Shown here in pieces: positions 39,201 through 51,555 of a stretch of DNA of 64,000 nucleotides (within the stretch, counting starts at the first letter, position 1; every line of letters begins with the position of its first letter). The position numbers and the translations under genes were made by a program. The DNA lies in the NCBI RefSeq assembly GCF_000499845.2, contig NC_023754.2:28969869-29033868 (forward strand). Direction: 5' to 3'. The DNA is from Phaseolus vulgaris (lineage: Eukaryota; Streptophyta; Magnoliopsida; Fabales; Fabaceae). Under the pieces are notes generated by a model. The model was not told the DNA's origin, ran no database searches, and saw nothing but the letters and a program-made list of their open reading frames with translations.

Positions 39201-42200
39201 ACCCTTCTTGACACTTCTTTCCAGTTTCTCATCACATTATGTTTATTTTTTTAGTGAAAATTTACTGATGTAGTTATGGACAAGAACATCATTCTATTTT
39301 CTGCATTTGGTTAAATTTTTTCCTGTAACCTGCAGATTATAGTGTATTTTGTCTTAATATTAAGCTTATAGATGCCTAGAGTGTTCTTGTGTTCTATACA
39401 GTACCTTATATGTATCAAACATATTGCCTTTGAAATTTTAAAGCATGTCTAACTGTCCACAATCTGCCAAATACAAGTACTTGAGGAGCACAATAAAATT
39501 CATATTCTTTGAGAAGTGTAAATTATTGCATTTTCTTTGATAACTATAATATCGCTTTTAATTATTAGAGATCTGAAATATATCATATTACTTTTATAAG
39601 GCTTCTGGGGTACGCTCAATAGCTTTTCATCCTGATGGAAGGACCTTATTCACTGGACATGAAGATGGTTTGAAGGTAAAATAAATGCAATTTTTAGATT
39701 ATATATAAATTACTCAGACAGCATTTGCAACTGATTAAAGATGTCATTTGCTATACTATACCAATGTATTGTAGGTGTATTCATGGGAACCTGTTATATG
39801 CCATGATACTGTCGATATGGGATGGACAACACTTGGTGATATTTGTATTCACGATGGGAAACTTTTGGGGTGCTCATTCTACCGAAATTCTGTTGGAATC
39901 TGGGTTGCAGATATATCGGTACGTATGACCCACTATTTTATCAATTTAGATCGATTGCTTCTTTTACATTTTAATTTAAAGACATGTCGTGCTGTTGTAT
40001 TTATATATTTAGCTCTATTATGATTTTGAGTTTGTACTTGTAAATTCAGCCCTGCTTATGCAATACTGAAATTGGGAAAAAATTTAATAGCCTGGAAAAC
40101 AGAATTCCAGCACATTTAATGATTTATGTATATAGTGCAATAGCACTCCAGGATCGCTTGAGAATAAAAAAAAAATCTACCATTGCTCATTATTACTATT
40201 ATTGGTTAATAGTATTAGTAATCAGTTTTACATGCTTATTTCTCGATAGTAAATAGTTGAGACGACACTTCAAATAATATGGGTATTAACTGCAATATTA
40301 GTATTTGGCATCCATTTAGTTTGAATGAAATATATTTTTAGATCGGTTTTTTCTCTTTATTTTTGTTGGCCATATTCTGACTGGTAGTTTCACATTTCAG
40401 CTTATTGATCCATATAGTGCTGACTTGGATCCAAAAAAAAATGAAGTCACAGAACAAAAACATGATCTTCAGAGAAGTAAACTAGAGAAAGTAGAAGTTA
40501 ATGAAAGACCAACCTCTGGGTTGCGCAGCATGTTTCCCGATGAGTCAAAAGAGATAAAGAATATATATATTGACTGTAAGCCTATGTTTTTTATTCTTTT
40601 GTCTTTTCTTTGTTACTCTTTGGAAATTGAAGTTCTGTATTATAAGTTGCACTGTTTTTGTCTTATTTGATGGAGTTTTGCTGCATTTTAATGCTTTGCC
40701 AACACAGATATTCCTTATTGCCATTGGTTAACTTGCTAAAACCAACCCATACTGAATTACTGTTCTTTAACTGCTTTATCTTGCCATTCTTGATAATGTT
40801 GATTAAGTTAGGTTTAGATTTGGATTTGTCAAGGTTCTTGCACATTTGACATTGCAAGAGTCTATGCTGTATAGTACAACCTATCAGATTAGTAGACGGG
40901 ATTCTCCTATAAAGCATCAATGGCTGTTTTAGCAAAGAATGTGTTTGTGTTTGCAGCTCTGTTGAAGTGACTTATACTGAATTTAATTTTACATGGTAAC
41001 AGCTAGTAAATTTCTTGACATGATGAATGAGGATACATGCATAGTTCTGGTGTCTATGTATTATAAATATGATCATTTTACCAATTGTGTATCTAATAAA
41101 ATGCTTATTTCTTCCACGTAAAGCTTCTGGAGGGAAACCTTTTACATTACCGAGATCAGGGTCTTTAAGTGAAAAAGTAGATCTCCCTGAGGAATTCAAG
41201 GAAATTTGCAACTTGGGAACAATGAAGCAGAGTCCTGCGACAGGAGTTCGAGTAAAATCGAATGAACAAGCAATTAAAAAATCTTTCATTGCACCGAACA
41301 TTGTACCTCGGGATGTTCCTGAGGGTAAGATCTCAGCAAAATCTGAAAAAGAGACTATCACCTTTTCAAAGACAAAACCTGGAATGTTACTCAAACCGGC
41401 TCATGTACGGAGAGCATCCACTGGCAGATTTGATGTTGATAGATTTTCAGAAGATATGAAGTCTGGAACCTTTTGTGATCCTGCAATTAAATTAGACAGC
41501 ACAAAAGAACCCAAGTTCCAAACAAATCTAGGACCTCAGAATGAAGTCAAAGAATCGTGTGAAGATAAACATCCTATCAAGAGTGTTACGGACAAGTTTG
41601 ACAAGATCCTATCTCCGAGTGTATTTTCCGAGCAAAAGAAATGTAAGTTTTCTTATTAACCACTGAGCATATCAAATACAAGTTATTGCCGATTTTATAG
41701 TTCCCTATCGTGTTTTCTTAATCTCCTTGATCTTGTTTATTGCTATAAACAAATTCTCTTGTCTCAGCTATATAGCATGAGTAGATTGCTAACTTCATTA
41801 GCCTCAACTATTTAAGCTCTCATTTATTGAATTGTTGTGTTTTCTCCTTTGATCCCAACCTATATTTGTAGCTAACGCCACATGCTTCCTTAACCCTCTC
41901 AATAAAGGCTAATTTCTAATCATATTTTGTTTCTTGACCTTTCATCATACTTGCAAATATTTACATTTGCCCCTTGATTTTAAATATATCGAAATGTTAT
42001 GAAATTCTCTGTAGCAAAGTTTACCTTGACTTCCAACTTATATTTCCTTTGAAAAATAGTGAATAAACTATTGGCTAAGACTCTGGACAGCTAAGTTCTT
42101 TTTAGTGATGTGAACAGGCAGATATTCTGACAAGTAGCTTGTTGAGATTTTGGTTCTGCTTTAGTAAAAAGTCGAACTTCCATGTATAAGGTCATTCAAA

Positions 42201-45146
42201 TAGAGATGTTATGCATATTTTGGCTTATTATTTATGATTGAAGTTGAGTCTTTTGAGTTTACAAGTGACATCCTTATTATATTTCAGGTAATGAATCCTC
42301 ACCTCGCAAGGAAGAAAGTAGTCCAGTTAAATACGTCAATGGAGGTCTGCAATCCATTATATATGCAATTTTATATTTTATAAAAGCCACTGAAAATTGA
42401 ATATTTTTGTGTTGTATTCTCGCAGTTGCTGTTGTACGCGGAAGGACCCGGTCATTGGTTGAGAGGTTTGAGAGAAGGGAAAAGATTCAAATTGATGAAG
42501 ATCAAAGTAATGTATTCCTCCCCACGATAAATGAAACGAGAGAAAAAGTTCACAATGAAGATCAAATTAAAGCATCTCCCGCATCTCCCCCAGTCACTAT
42601 AGTATGTGAGAGGAGAGAAAGAATTCCCTTAATTGAAGATCAAAAGAATCTGCCCTCCATTCCCAAGACGACAATATTTGGAACTGATAAATCTCCTGAC
42701 ACACTGGTAAAATTCAATCTTCACTTTACGAAAGTTTTGATATGGTGCATATCCACTGAGCTTCCAGTTTGTTTTATGGTGAAAATTATGTTTGTTATAT
42801 GAAGGTCGGTAGGTCCCAGATCTCATACTTTTAAGCCCGAAGCTAACCAATTGGAATTTTGATGGGGTTGATAATTTGGTATGGGTATTTGTGGCTTTTT
42901 TGGGTGATAGGTTTTGATATATGTAATTTCAAATTATATCAGGAAAATATGTATTTTATTCTTTCAAGTATTGGTTTCTCAGTTTTTCTTGTGCATGTTA
43001 TCAGGTTTTTCTTTTTTCTTAGTTCTATTAAGCTATTATGCCAGAAAACCCAGACTTAATAAAATAAAGAATGCAAAATTAGACCCATCTTGCTAATGAG
43101 CTTCGGCAACAAGCAAGCTTGCATCCAGATTGAAATTTAGTTTAAATGATATGCGTTCTTTAGTTGCTGATCTGAATATCTGGTTAATGTAATTGCTAAG
43201 TTAGTCTAGAGGAAATAAATATCTTATAAAAAACTATTATCTAATAAACAGGCTCAAACATTTATACATGGCATTGTAAGTTTAGGAGTTTGTTTCTCAG
43301 ATTTTTTCTCTTGAACCACAATCTGAATGCACCCCGATCCAAATTTGGATCATTGATCAAGTGTCATTGCTCTTCTTTCTATTTTTATTTCTCTAAAATT
43401 CACTGTCTATTTTCTTTTATAATGTACCAAGTATAAAAAAGGGATTTCATATGCCTTGAAAGAATGTGAACGATAAAATTTAATCACGAACTCATTTTCA
43501 CAAATTGTTACTTTGAGGTAATTCAACTAATAGTATTTATGTTTATCAATGTTGCAGAAAGTTGAGCCTCAAATTTCTGTAGGGGATTCAAACTCTGCAA
43601 ACGAGGAGAAAATCATCGAAGGTCTGATGCAAACTCATGATGTAACATTAAGTAATCTTCGCTCACGCTTGACAAAGTTACAGGCAAGTTTCGCCAGTTA
43701 TTAATATTTGTTTGCATGCTTGGTCTTTGTTTATTTGTATACTCAATGTTTCAGTCTGTCTTATTCTTAGATGTGATAACAGTGTTAGGCCTTATGCTGT
43801 AACGCTGATGTGCAACTGTATTATTGTCTGCTAAACAGGGCTAAAGAAAGAAAATGATAAAAACTATAACCATTTTGTAATTAACATCACTCACTGATCA
43901 TGGTAATACTGTTTACTTTTATAGGTGGTGCGGCACTTTTGGGAGCGCAATGATATTAAAGGCGCTACCACTGCTTTGAGAAAGCTGCCAGATCAATCTG
44001 TGCGTATTTTACGAGTAGTATGCTACTTGTAGGCTTATTTTTGTAGTGTTTTGTGCCTAACTAGGAACATATGGTTTTCTTATTGAATATACAGTCCTGA
44101 AAATATTCTTGCTGATGCAGGTTCAAGCAGATGTTATCAGTGTCCTTGTGGAGAAGATGGAGATTTTCACCATGGATTTATTTTCTTGCTTACTTCCTGT
44201 GCTCACAGGCTTGCTGGATAGCAAGATGGAAAGGTAATTGTTTATTAATATATTGGTTTTGAAAACTCGTGGTGGGATTTGAACACAGGGCTTGTTACTC
44301 TTCTCATTTTTACTCTCTTCTCACTGTCCAGACATGCCAAGGTGTCACTGGATATGCTGTTAAAGCTTGTAGCAGTTTTTGGTTCAACGATACGTGCTAC
44401 TGTTTCAGCACCTCCCTCTGTTGGTGTTGATCTACATCAAGAGGAAAGGTGACCTCCATTTCCACATTATTCTTTTCCCTTTCTCATGTATTTTATATGT
44501 GAATGAAGCTAACTTTTATAAAATCTTGAGGACAGACGGGAATGCTGCAACCAGTGCTTTATGGAACTGCAAAAGATCCAAATGATCCTTCCAATACTGA
44601 TACGGTAATCATGCAGTTTTTAATCTTGCCACAAATATGTAAATTGAAAACAATTTTGTTCACGTGCTGGTCTTTATTTCAGAATTTTGAACATTCACTA
44701 CTTGACATTGAAAATAACAATCTTGTGATGGGAAAATCCGAGTAGGGCATGCAACTATAAATTGAAGTAGTAAAAGGAATATTTCAGAATTTCATTTTTT
44801 TTCCCTTTTTGGCAGATTATTCACCTTTCTGTTTTTTATGAAAGCATAAATCTCTCAATTTTCCTGAATAAGTATTATTAACATATTACCAGTTTATTTA
44901 CATCCCATCAAGGTATTAATCATTTTTTGTCTCTTTGGTGAGGAATGTGGGGAGTATCCGATTGAATTGAGTAACATGATGCTCAGTATTTTTTGAATAC
45001 AGTGTTATGTGACTTTCACTGACACCTAATTTACTTGTAGATTCAGAAACCCAGAATCACAGCTTCATTTTCTTTTTTGCTGCAGGAGGGGTGGAATATT
45101 AGCCAGGTCTGCCCTAGAGTTAAATCTTGTTATTCAGCAGTCCTAA
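36201..45146 (+). CDS. KTN80: Katanin p80 WD40 repeat-containing subunit B1 homolog
   Basis: Eighteen exons join in frame to 828 aa: 36201-36225, 36814-36944, 37307-37424, 37741-37967, 38080-38182, 38959-39029, 39601-39675, 39775-39918, 40401-40575, 41124-41642, 42288-42344, 42426-42706, 43558-43683, 43925-43999, 44121-44233, 44332-44448, 44536-44604, 45086-45146. It starts [15 protein letters not shown], the typical KTN80 N-terminus. WD40 repeats fill residues about 10-297, with WD ends such as KLWDLEEA and KIWDIRK. A charged linker carries the conserved [17 protein letters not shown] (551-567). The p60-binding con80 domain (about 660-828) contains [15 protein letters not shown] and ends [15 protein letters not shown]. 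p80 targets the p60 severing ATPase to microtubules, in plants to cortical crossovers and branch points. Length fits Arabidopsis KTN80 proteins of about 820-840 aa. Intron 13 has a GC donor. Confidence 0.95.
38786..38907 (+). mobile_element. Miniature LTR-like insertion (TRIM type), copy B
   Basis: The 122-bp insert in KTN80 intron 5 starts TGTTAGGATGTCCCACATTG and ends ACTAATA. Candidate 5-bp flanks are TATGA (left) and TATGC (right), matching at 4 of 5 positions. Internal ATTATAAGGC and GGTTAAGTTAGGCC parallel the copies at 30278 and 45750. It is probably a solo LTR of a TRIM-like element. Confidence 0.6.
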
Positions 45147-47936
45147 CTGAAAATGCTGTATGAACTTTATGTCAAATTGTGAAGGAGTGACATGGCCCAA
45201 TATGCTTTGAGGCAGGACTGTGCTCAAAACTTGGAGGTTTGATGTTGGGTTATTGTGATCATAGCCTACAATTTTGTCTTGATGATTTGCTGTATTAGCT
45301 GTCATCATCGGCTTTGTTGATGGAAGAGCATTATATCTAATGATATTTGGAAGAAAGTTGTTAGACGCTTAAAGCTGGAAGCAGCCATCTGAGGATCTTG
45401 GTCTTCCAACAGTTGTTTGTGAAGGCTTGTGTCCATATAACTCCACTGATCTTGGCTATTGCTTGTACGTATTTTTTTTTTCTTCAATTTGTTTTCTGGT
45501 TACTACCCGTTATACTGACCCCAACTGGGTTTGGTGCACCTTGGTGCATATAATAGTGACTATCAGTATCAGTCAGATGTATGTAGTAGTAGTAATAGTC
45601 ATGCATATTTCTATGTATATCTCATGATCTATGTTCAATGAAATGGAGCTTCATTTTTTTGTTCAAACTGCTCCACCTTCTTTTATTATACTGCCTACCT
45701 TGTCCTTCAGGATTATCATCTTATAGTCAAACTTACTGTGATTAATTTATATTACGAAGGAGATTTTAAGTTTAACTCAACCTCCAAAAATCGATTTATG
45801 AGGTGATGTTTGCATTCACTTATATATTCTATAAAGTGTCTTAATCTCTATCTAGTTCACTTAAGATCTCCAACAATTTATTGTTCACCATAACCAATCT
45901 AATGTTATATTATTGATATAAAAAAACTATTTTTTTCCATAAAAATAGAAAATTTAAAATTTTGTACTTATTAATTATTTTATTAGAAACTTGCGTTATT
46001 TCATTTTATTTGTTGGTCAAGAAGACTTCCAAAGTCGTGTTCACTGGAAAAATGAAAAGAAAAGGGACAAGAGTACGTGGAATTGTGTCTGATGTTTGAG
46101 TTTTGGCATAAATAAGTTAATGTGATAATGATATTAGACCTTATAAACCCTAATAAGAAAATTGACGCTACTTTTATAATGTATAATCAATAAGATTTTT
46201 CCCCTTCTTATACCTTTTAAAAAAATCTTAAAAAAAATAAACAAATTAAATTTAGTTCTTTGGATTTTTAAATATGTGATGTATATTTAAATGAAGTGTT
46301 ATTTATTAAGTTATGACAAATTAGGTTGGATTTGAAACTTCGATCTGTTATTCCTTTATTTATTTTACAGGAAAGTAACATTTTCAATACCCTGTTAACT
46401 CTGGATTAGAGGTGAAACGAGATAGTTTGGCTCTCCAACCAGATTTTTTTAATTAATAATTAAATAAATCAGATTAAAACATTAAATATTTTAAAAATAT
46501 GAATATGCGTTAATATTATAATTAAAATAAAAAAATTTAAAATATGAAAGTAATAAATTTTTTTCAATTTATTCACATTAATCAATCAATTTCAATACTT
46601 CGAAAACATTTACATTATTAAATATATTTTTAATACATATATAATAAAATTATACGAAAATGCCTTAACCATAACAAGTAAACCTTTGGCAAGTTAAAGT
46701 CAAAACAAAGTAGACTATTTTTTTTCACCCTTAGACTCATCTTTATTTAACCTTTATATATAACAACTACAGATTTTTTTTTATCTTTTAGTTAAATGAT
46801 AATTACATGTATGTATCACACCTTGAAATAATTTAATTACACATATTAACACTACAAATATTTTTGTATACAATTTAATTAAAATGACTATGCAAATAAA
46901 AATCATTACATTTTATAATAGTTACTGAAAAAATTATTTTGAAGTAATTTTAATTAATTTGAAATATATTTAAAGTCATAAGATATAAAAATAAATCATT
47001 TGAATATTACTTGTCTTTAGAAGGAAGCTTAATTCCATACTAAATGTTATTCGAATCCTATGTTTTGTTATTAAATGAAGAATATGATAATCTTGTTAAA
47101 TAAAACTCCTCTTAGTTACTAAATATGAAGACAATGTGTAAAAATAACAAATTGTTAGTTGACCCAATGACTAAAATACTTGGTTTTATCCAATTTAAAA
47201 GAAAAATAAAGAATTCATAATTTAAAAAAAAATTATTAAAATCAAATAAATACAAATAATTTTAATTTTTAGAATAGTAATTTGATATATAAAATTAATA
47301 CACCTAACATAAACAACTAAACTGCGTGTGAAAAAATGGACAAATCCAAAAGCATGTGTGAGTGAGCCCATGATTCTTAAACATCACTTACTAAAATTAG
47401 GGTTTGTTCATCCTCTAAAGAAACTGGCAATATATGAAAAAAAGTAAAATTAGCAAATTTATTATTAATTGAAGAACGCAGAGAAAGTTCTGGAGAGAGA
47501 AAAAAAACAGTGGTAGAGAGAGAAAGGGAGGAGCCATAATTAGAAAAACACAACTGTCAATTGTTTCATCATTGATGTTTTTTTTCTCTAATTGTTTATG
47601 ATGCTATTGCAATTGTTTTTCAAGATATTCTAATTTCAAATTCGAAACCTTTCTCTGAGCAACAATTAGAATCTCTGAGCCCCTCATCTCACGCATACCC
47701 TCTTTCACTAAATTTACATTCTCTTACCCAACCAACAAAACATTTCACAAAACCACATCAAACCAACAAAAACAAAACCACCATTTCCCCAATTTTTGCC
47801 AAAAAATAGCTCTTGTTGCCTTGTCCCTTCCACACTCCCAAGTCATTTTTGTTCAATCTTTTCTGCGAAAAAACGAGGTGGTTTTTCTTGGGTGCATAGG
47901 ATATCATTAGAAAAAGGTTGTTAGATGTGAAGGGTG
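45147..47936. other. Intergenic region including KTN80 3' UTR and bromodomain-gene leader
   Basis: The first 500 bases are moderately GC-balanced and are probably the KTN80 3' UTR. A miniature LTR-like insertion lies at 45750-45875. The next 1.5 kb is AT-rich with no recognisable gene. From about 47480 a GAGAGA-rich stretch and then a C/A-rich stretch look like the promoter and 5' leader of the bromodomain gene. Confidence 0.55.
45750..45875 (-). mobile_element. Miniature LTR-like insertion (TRIM type), copy C
   Basis: The 126-bp insert is flanked by the perfect 5-bp repeat ATTTA (45745-45749 and 45876-45880). On the minus strand it starts TGTTGGAGATCTTAAGTG and ends CGTAATA. It contains TATATAAGTGAATGCAAAC, TCATAAATCGATTTTTGG and GTTGAGTTAAACTTAAA. 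It matches copy A at 30278 in both word content and order. Confidence 0.7.
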
Positions 47937-50900
47937 ATGGGAGCAGAGACGATGAAGAGGTGGAGCACCTGGGAGGAGCTCCTCCTTGGTGGGGCCATTC
48001 TCCGTCATGGAACCGATGATTGGAACATTGTTGCCACCGAGCTCCGACCCCGAACAGGTTTTCCTTACACCATTACTCCTCAGGTAAAAAACACACAATT
48101 AATCTTATTCTTTCAATTTCAAAAATAAATAAAAACAAAATAAATGTTCTAATCTTCTTGTCCATAATTTTTTTTAAACAAATATATTTTATTATAGAGG
48201 TATAGTTGACAACCTAAAAAAACCTAGAAAGTAAGAACAAAGAGAGATAAAAGCAAGTAACTTAGGAAAATGAAAATATCATATTGCAGCAATTTTGCTT
48301 TTTGAATTTGGTGGTACAACCATTTCATAGCCGTGACGCGTGATTCATATCTCTTGACTCTTTTAATTGATTTGTGAATTATAATTTTTTTAAAATTAAA
48401 GAACTTGACATCTCACCTATAATTTGTGAATTATAATTAACTTCTTGATAATAGGTTATTTGTTAAAATAATTAAGATGGATTATAGTCAACAAATATTT
48501 AGTTTGTTTTATAAGTTATTATGGAAAATCAAAGCTTAAAGTCTTGGACCCTTAGCCAAGCAAAGAATATTATTTATTGAAGAGTCTTCTCGCATTATGT
48601 GTCAAATCTTCTCTATAGCTTTTATCATTTATATTTTGTTTGATTTAAATTAAAAAAATAGAAATAAAAGAATGTAAAAAAATAGGTTAGGAAACAAATT
48701 TGAATGTTTAATTATTTAATAGAGTGGGAATAAGTGAGAAATAAAAAAATATTTTTAAAGTTATATTATTTGACTAATTTAATAAAAAAATGGAGAGGTT
48801 AATACAAATGTAATTGCTCCTATAAATTATTATTTTTTCTTTCTCTTTATCAAATATACAAAATTAATTTTCTCTCTTCATCCTTCTTTCTCGAGTATAC
48901 TAATGACACATGAAATTGTCGAACATTTAACATCATAACTTCCATATAGTTATTGGAGTGACAGTTCTGATTGTTATATGGGTCAACGATAATATTTCAG
49001 TTATCTTTATGACTTGTCTCATTTTGTGTTGATAATATAAAGATTAACTTAATAGTTCAATTAAGTCTACAGTAAATATAGATGTGAAACCTACTCCTTA
49101 AAATTTTATTGTAATGATTTTTTTAAAAGTTGATGACATTAACTATTGATTGATATTTACGACCTCAAGAACTAAAACAAAGGTTTGAAATTCTTCAACT
49201 ATAACTCTTAGTTGGTATATTTTTCTTCTTCTTTTCTGTGCTTTTATTTGTAATTAGGAAAATGTCATCTTATTTTAGAATGCTTGTTTTTTCTAATAGT
49301 ACAAAAGAAATGGAATTGACTTTTTTTTTTTATAATTATGAAGAAAAAATATGTGAACTTTCTAGTTATTGTAATAATTAACAAACAAAATGTAAGAAAA
49401 ATATTTGGTAAATGTTAATTGCAGCAGGGATGTAACTTTTGCAGGTATGTAAAGCCAAATATGAAGATCTGCAACAACGATATTCTGGAAACAAGTAAGT
49501 AGAATACATTTTCTTGAAAAAAAAATCTAAAGTTGTTGGTGAATTTCTTTTAGCACTGTAGATTTAATGAAATAATAGACTTGGAAGATTTGAAAGACAT
49601 TGTTTGGTGTTTCTGATTGTAATATGGTAAAATGACATTGTTGTTCTCAAGTTGAAAAGGAATGACGTTCTCAGGGCTTGGTATGAGGAGCTGAGGAAGA
49701 CCAGAGTAGCAGAGTTGAAGAGATCTCTAGAGCTATCTGAAGATTCAATTGGGTTAGTAGCAATTTTTTCTCTTCAAGCTGAGGATTTTGCTACAAGAGA
49801 CAACAAAGTATTTATCCTCAAATGCCACAAGTCTCAATTTCTTTGAGCTTTTCATTTTTGTTTTCCAAAAATGCAATGTCCACTGGAATGAAGGAACATG
49901 AGAGAAACTGAAACTGAAACTGATTCAGAGTCCTGAGTGGGGATAAATGTTGGAAAACTAGTATGCTTTTTTGGGTGTAGTTTACAATACAAAATATCTT
50001 TGTTTCAGGTCTCTTGAATCTAAGCTTGAAAGCCTCAAGGGTGGTAAGAATGAGAAAAGAGATGGTTGTGATGTTGATAATGGATCAGGTCGTCCAAAGT
50101 TGCATGTAGCTTCACATAAATTAGAAAGAGTTGAATCTTCCACCAAAGAGACTTCAAAGGATGGACTATCTGCTGGGAGTTTCACACATGAAACTGGGGC
50201 AAATGTGCCTGTTCAAGATTTGGATACTGATAAGCCTGAGGTTTTACACTCCACAAAGCAGCTTAAAGTTTTGAATGTAGATAAGTTAGCATATACTATA
50301 TACGAAGGAGAAGGGGGGAGTTTTAAGAAACGAAGAGGGAAGAGGAAAAGGAAGGATTGTGGCAAAAATAACACCAAGGAAGCAAGTATATCAGAAAGTG
50401 TTTTGTTAGATTCAGTTGATGTTATGTCATGGTGTAAAGAGAGTTCCACCAGTAACTACAGTGAAGTTGCCAAATCATGTGGTGTAAATCATCAAAATAG
50501 GAACTTGAAAAAGGGTAGGGTGGAAGACATGATGAAGATTTTGGATTCTATTTTTGAAACTAAATGTGCTTCTGCCTTTCGTCGTAGACTTGATAGTCAG
50601 GTATGTGTAGCTAAATAGTATCATCTTTCTGATAGTTTTTTTAGATATAGTTGCTCTACATTTAGTAAGCTGCAAATGAATAAATGGATTTTGATCTTTA
50701 CCCTGTGGCTTATGGTAGCCGTTTGTGTTCTATTAGGTGCATTTGTTATGGTCAAAATAAGATAGTCTTGCTCCTCTGTAGCAAGGATTGGGCAATAAAG
50801 TGGAGTTGAAACTTGTTATATATTACTCTATTTTCACTCATGATCATTTTACATATCATAAATGTTCATCTTTCCTTCTTACATTTACCAAGCAAACCAT

Positions 50901-51555
50901 CAAGTTTCTTAGGTAGAATTTGCATGTCTTTAGATTTTATTCTGACTGAAATTGTTAAGAAACAAAGTCAAGTGGAGATTCAAGGAATTAAGTATTGTGC
51001 ACTACTATTTAACAACAGAAGAGAGGGAGGTACAAGAAAATGATCAGACAACACATGGACTTTGACACCATAAGGTCAAGAATTAGCAACCAAAAAATTA
51101 AATCAAGTGTAGAACTTTTTCGAGACTTGCTCCTACTCACTAACAATGCTTTAGTATTCTACTCCAAGACCACTCGTGAGTACAAATCTGCTCTTCTACT
51201 AAGAGACACTGTGACCAAAAAAGTAAAGGAAAATTTGAAGGGCACGAGTAACAAAGCCACCACTCAAGTTACTAATGTGCCAATTAAATTACCTATGCAT
51301 AATCCTCATGTGAAACCAAGAAGTATAAGATCTGGCAGTAGAAAAATAGTTGCAAAAGCAGGTGGTGGAAATAACTTAGTATCTGGAGTTTCACATGGTA
51401 CAAAGAAACCTAGTAAAGTTGATTCTCCATCCTCAGTGGAATCCTTAAGCGTGAAGAAGAAAGGTTTTGGTCGACCAAAAAAGGTTGGACGAGGCACTGC
51501 AACTCAAAAGCCTGCAATACCAATGAAGGGAAAGAAAAAAGTTAAGAGCAAGTAA
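47937..51555 (+). CDS. SANT/Myb-like and bromodomain-containing chromatin protein
   Basis: Five exons join in frame to 467 aa: 47937-48083, 49445-49494, 49675-49752, 50009-50600, 51019-51555. The N-terminus (KRWSTWEELLLGGAILRHG, DDWNIVATEL) is a SANT/Myb-like module, followed by CKAKYEDLQQRY. A charged helix with coiled-coil character covers about 70-105 (ELRKTRVAELKRSLE, SLESKLESLKGG). A polar linker with a Lys/Arg run (KKRRGKRKRKD) follows. The bromodomain spans about 258-365: MMKILDSIFETKCASAFRRR, then MDFDTIRSRI and LLLTNNALVFYSK. The second Asn of NNALVFY sits at the expected acetyl-lysine-binding position. A basic tail carries an AT-hook-like GRPKK (440-444). The domain order matches a plant family annotated as DNA-binding bromodomain proteins, presumed nuclear acetyl-histone readers. 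A second in-frame ATG lies 15 bases downstream of the chosen start. Confidence 0.9.
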
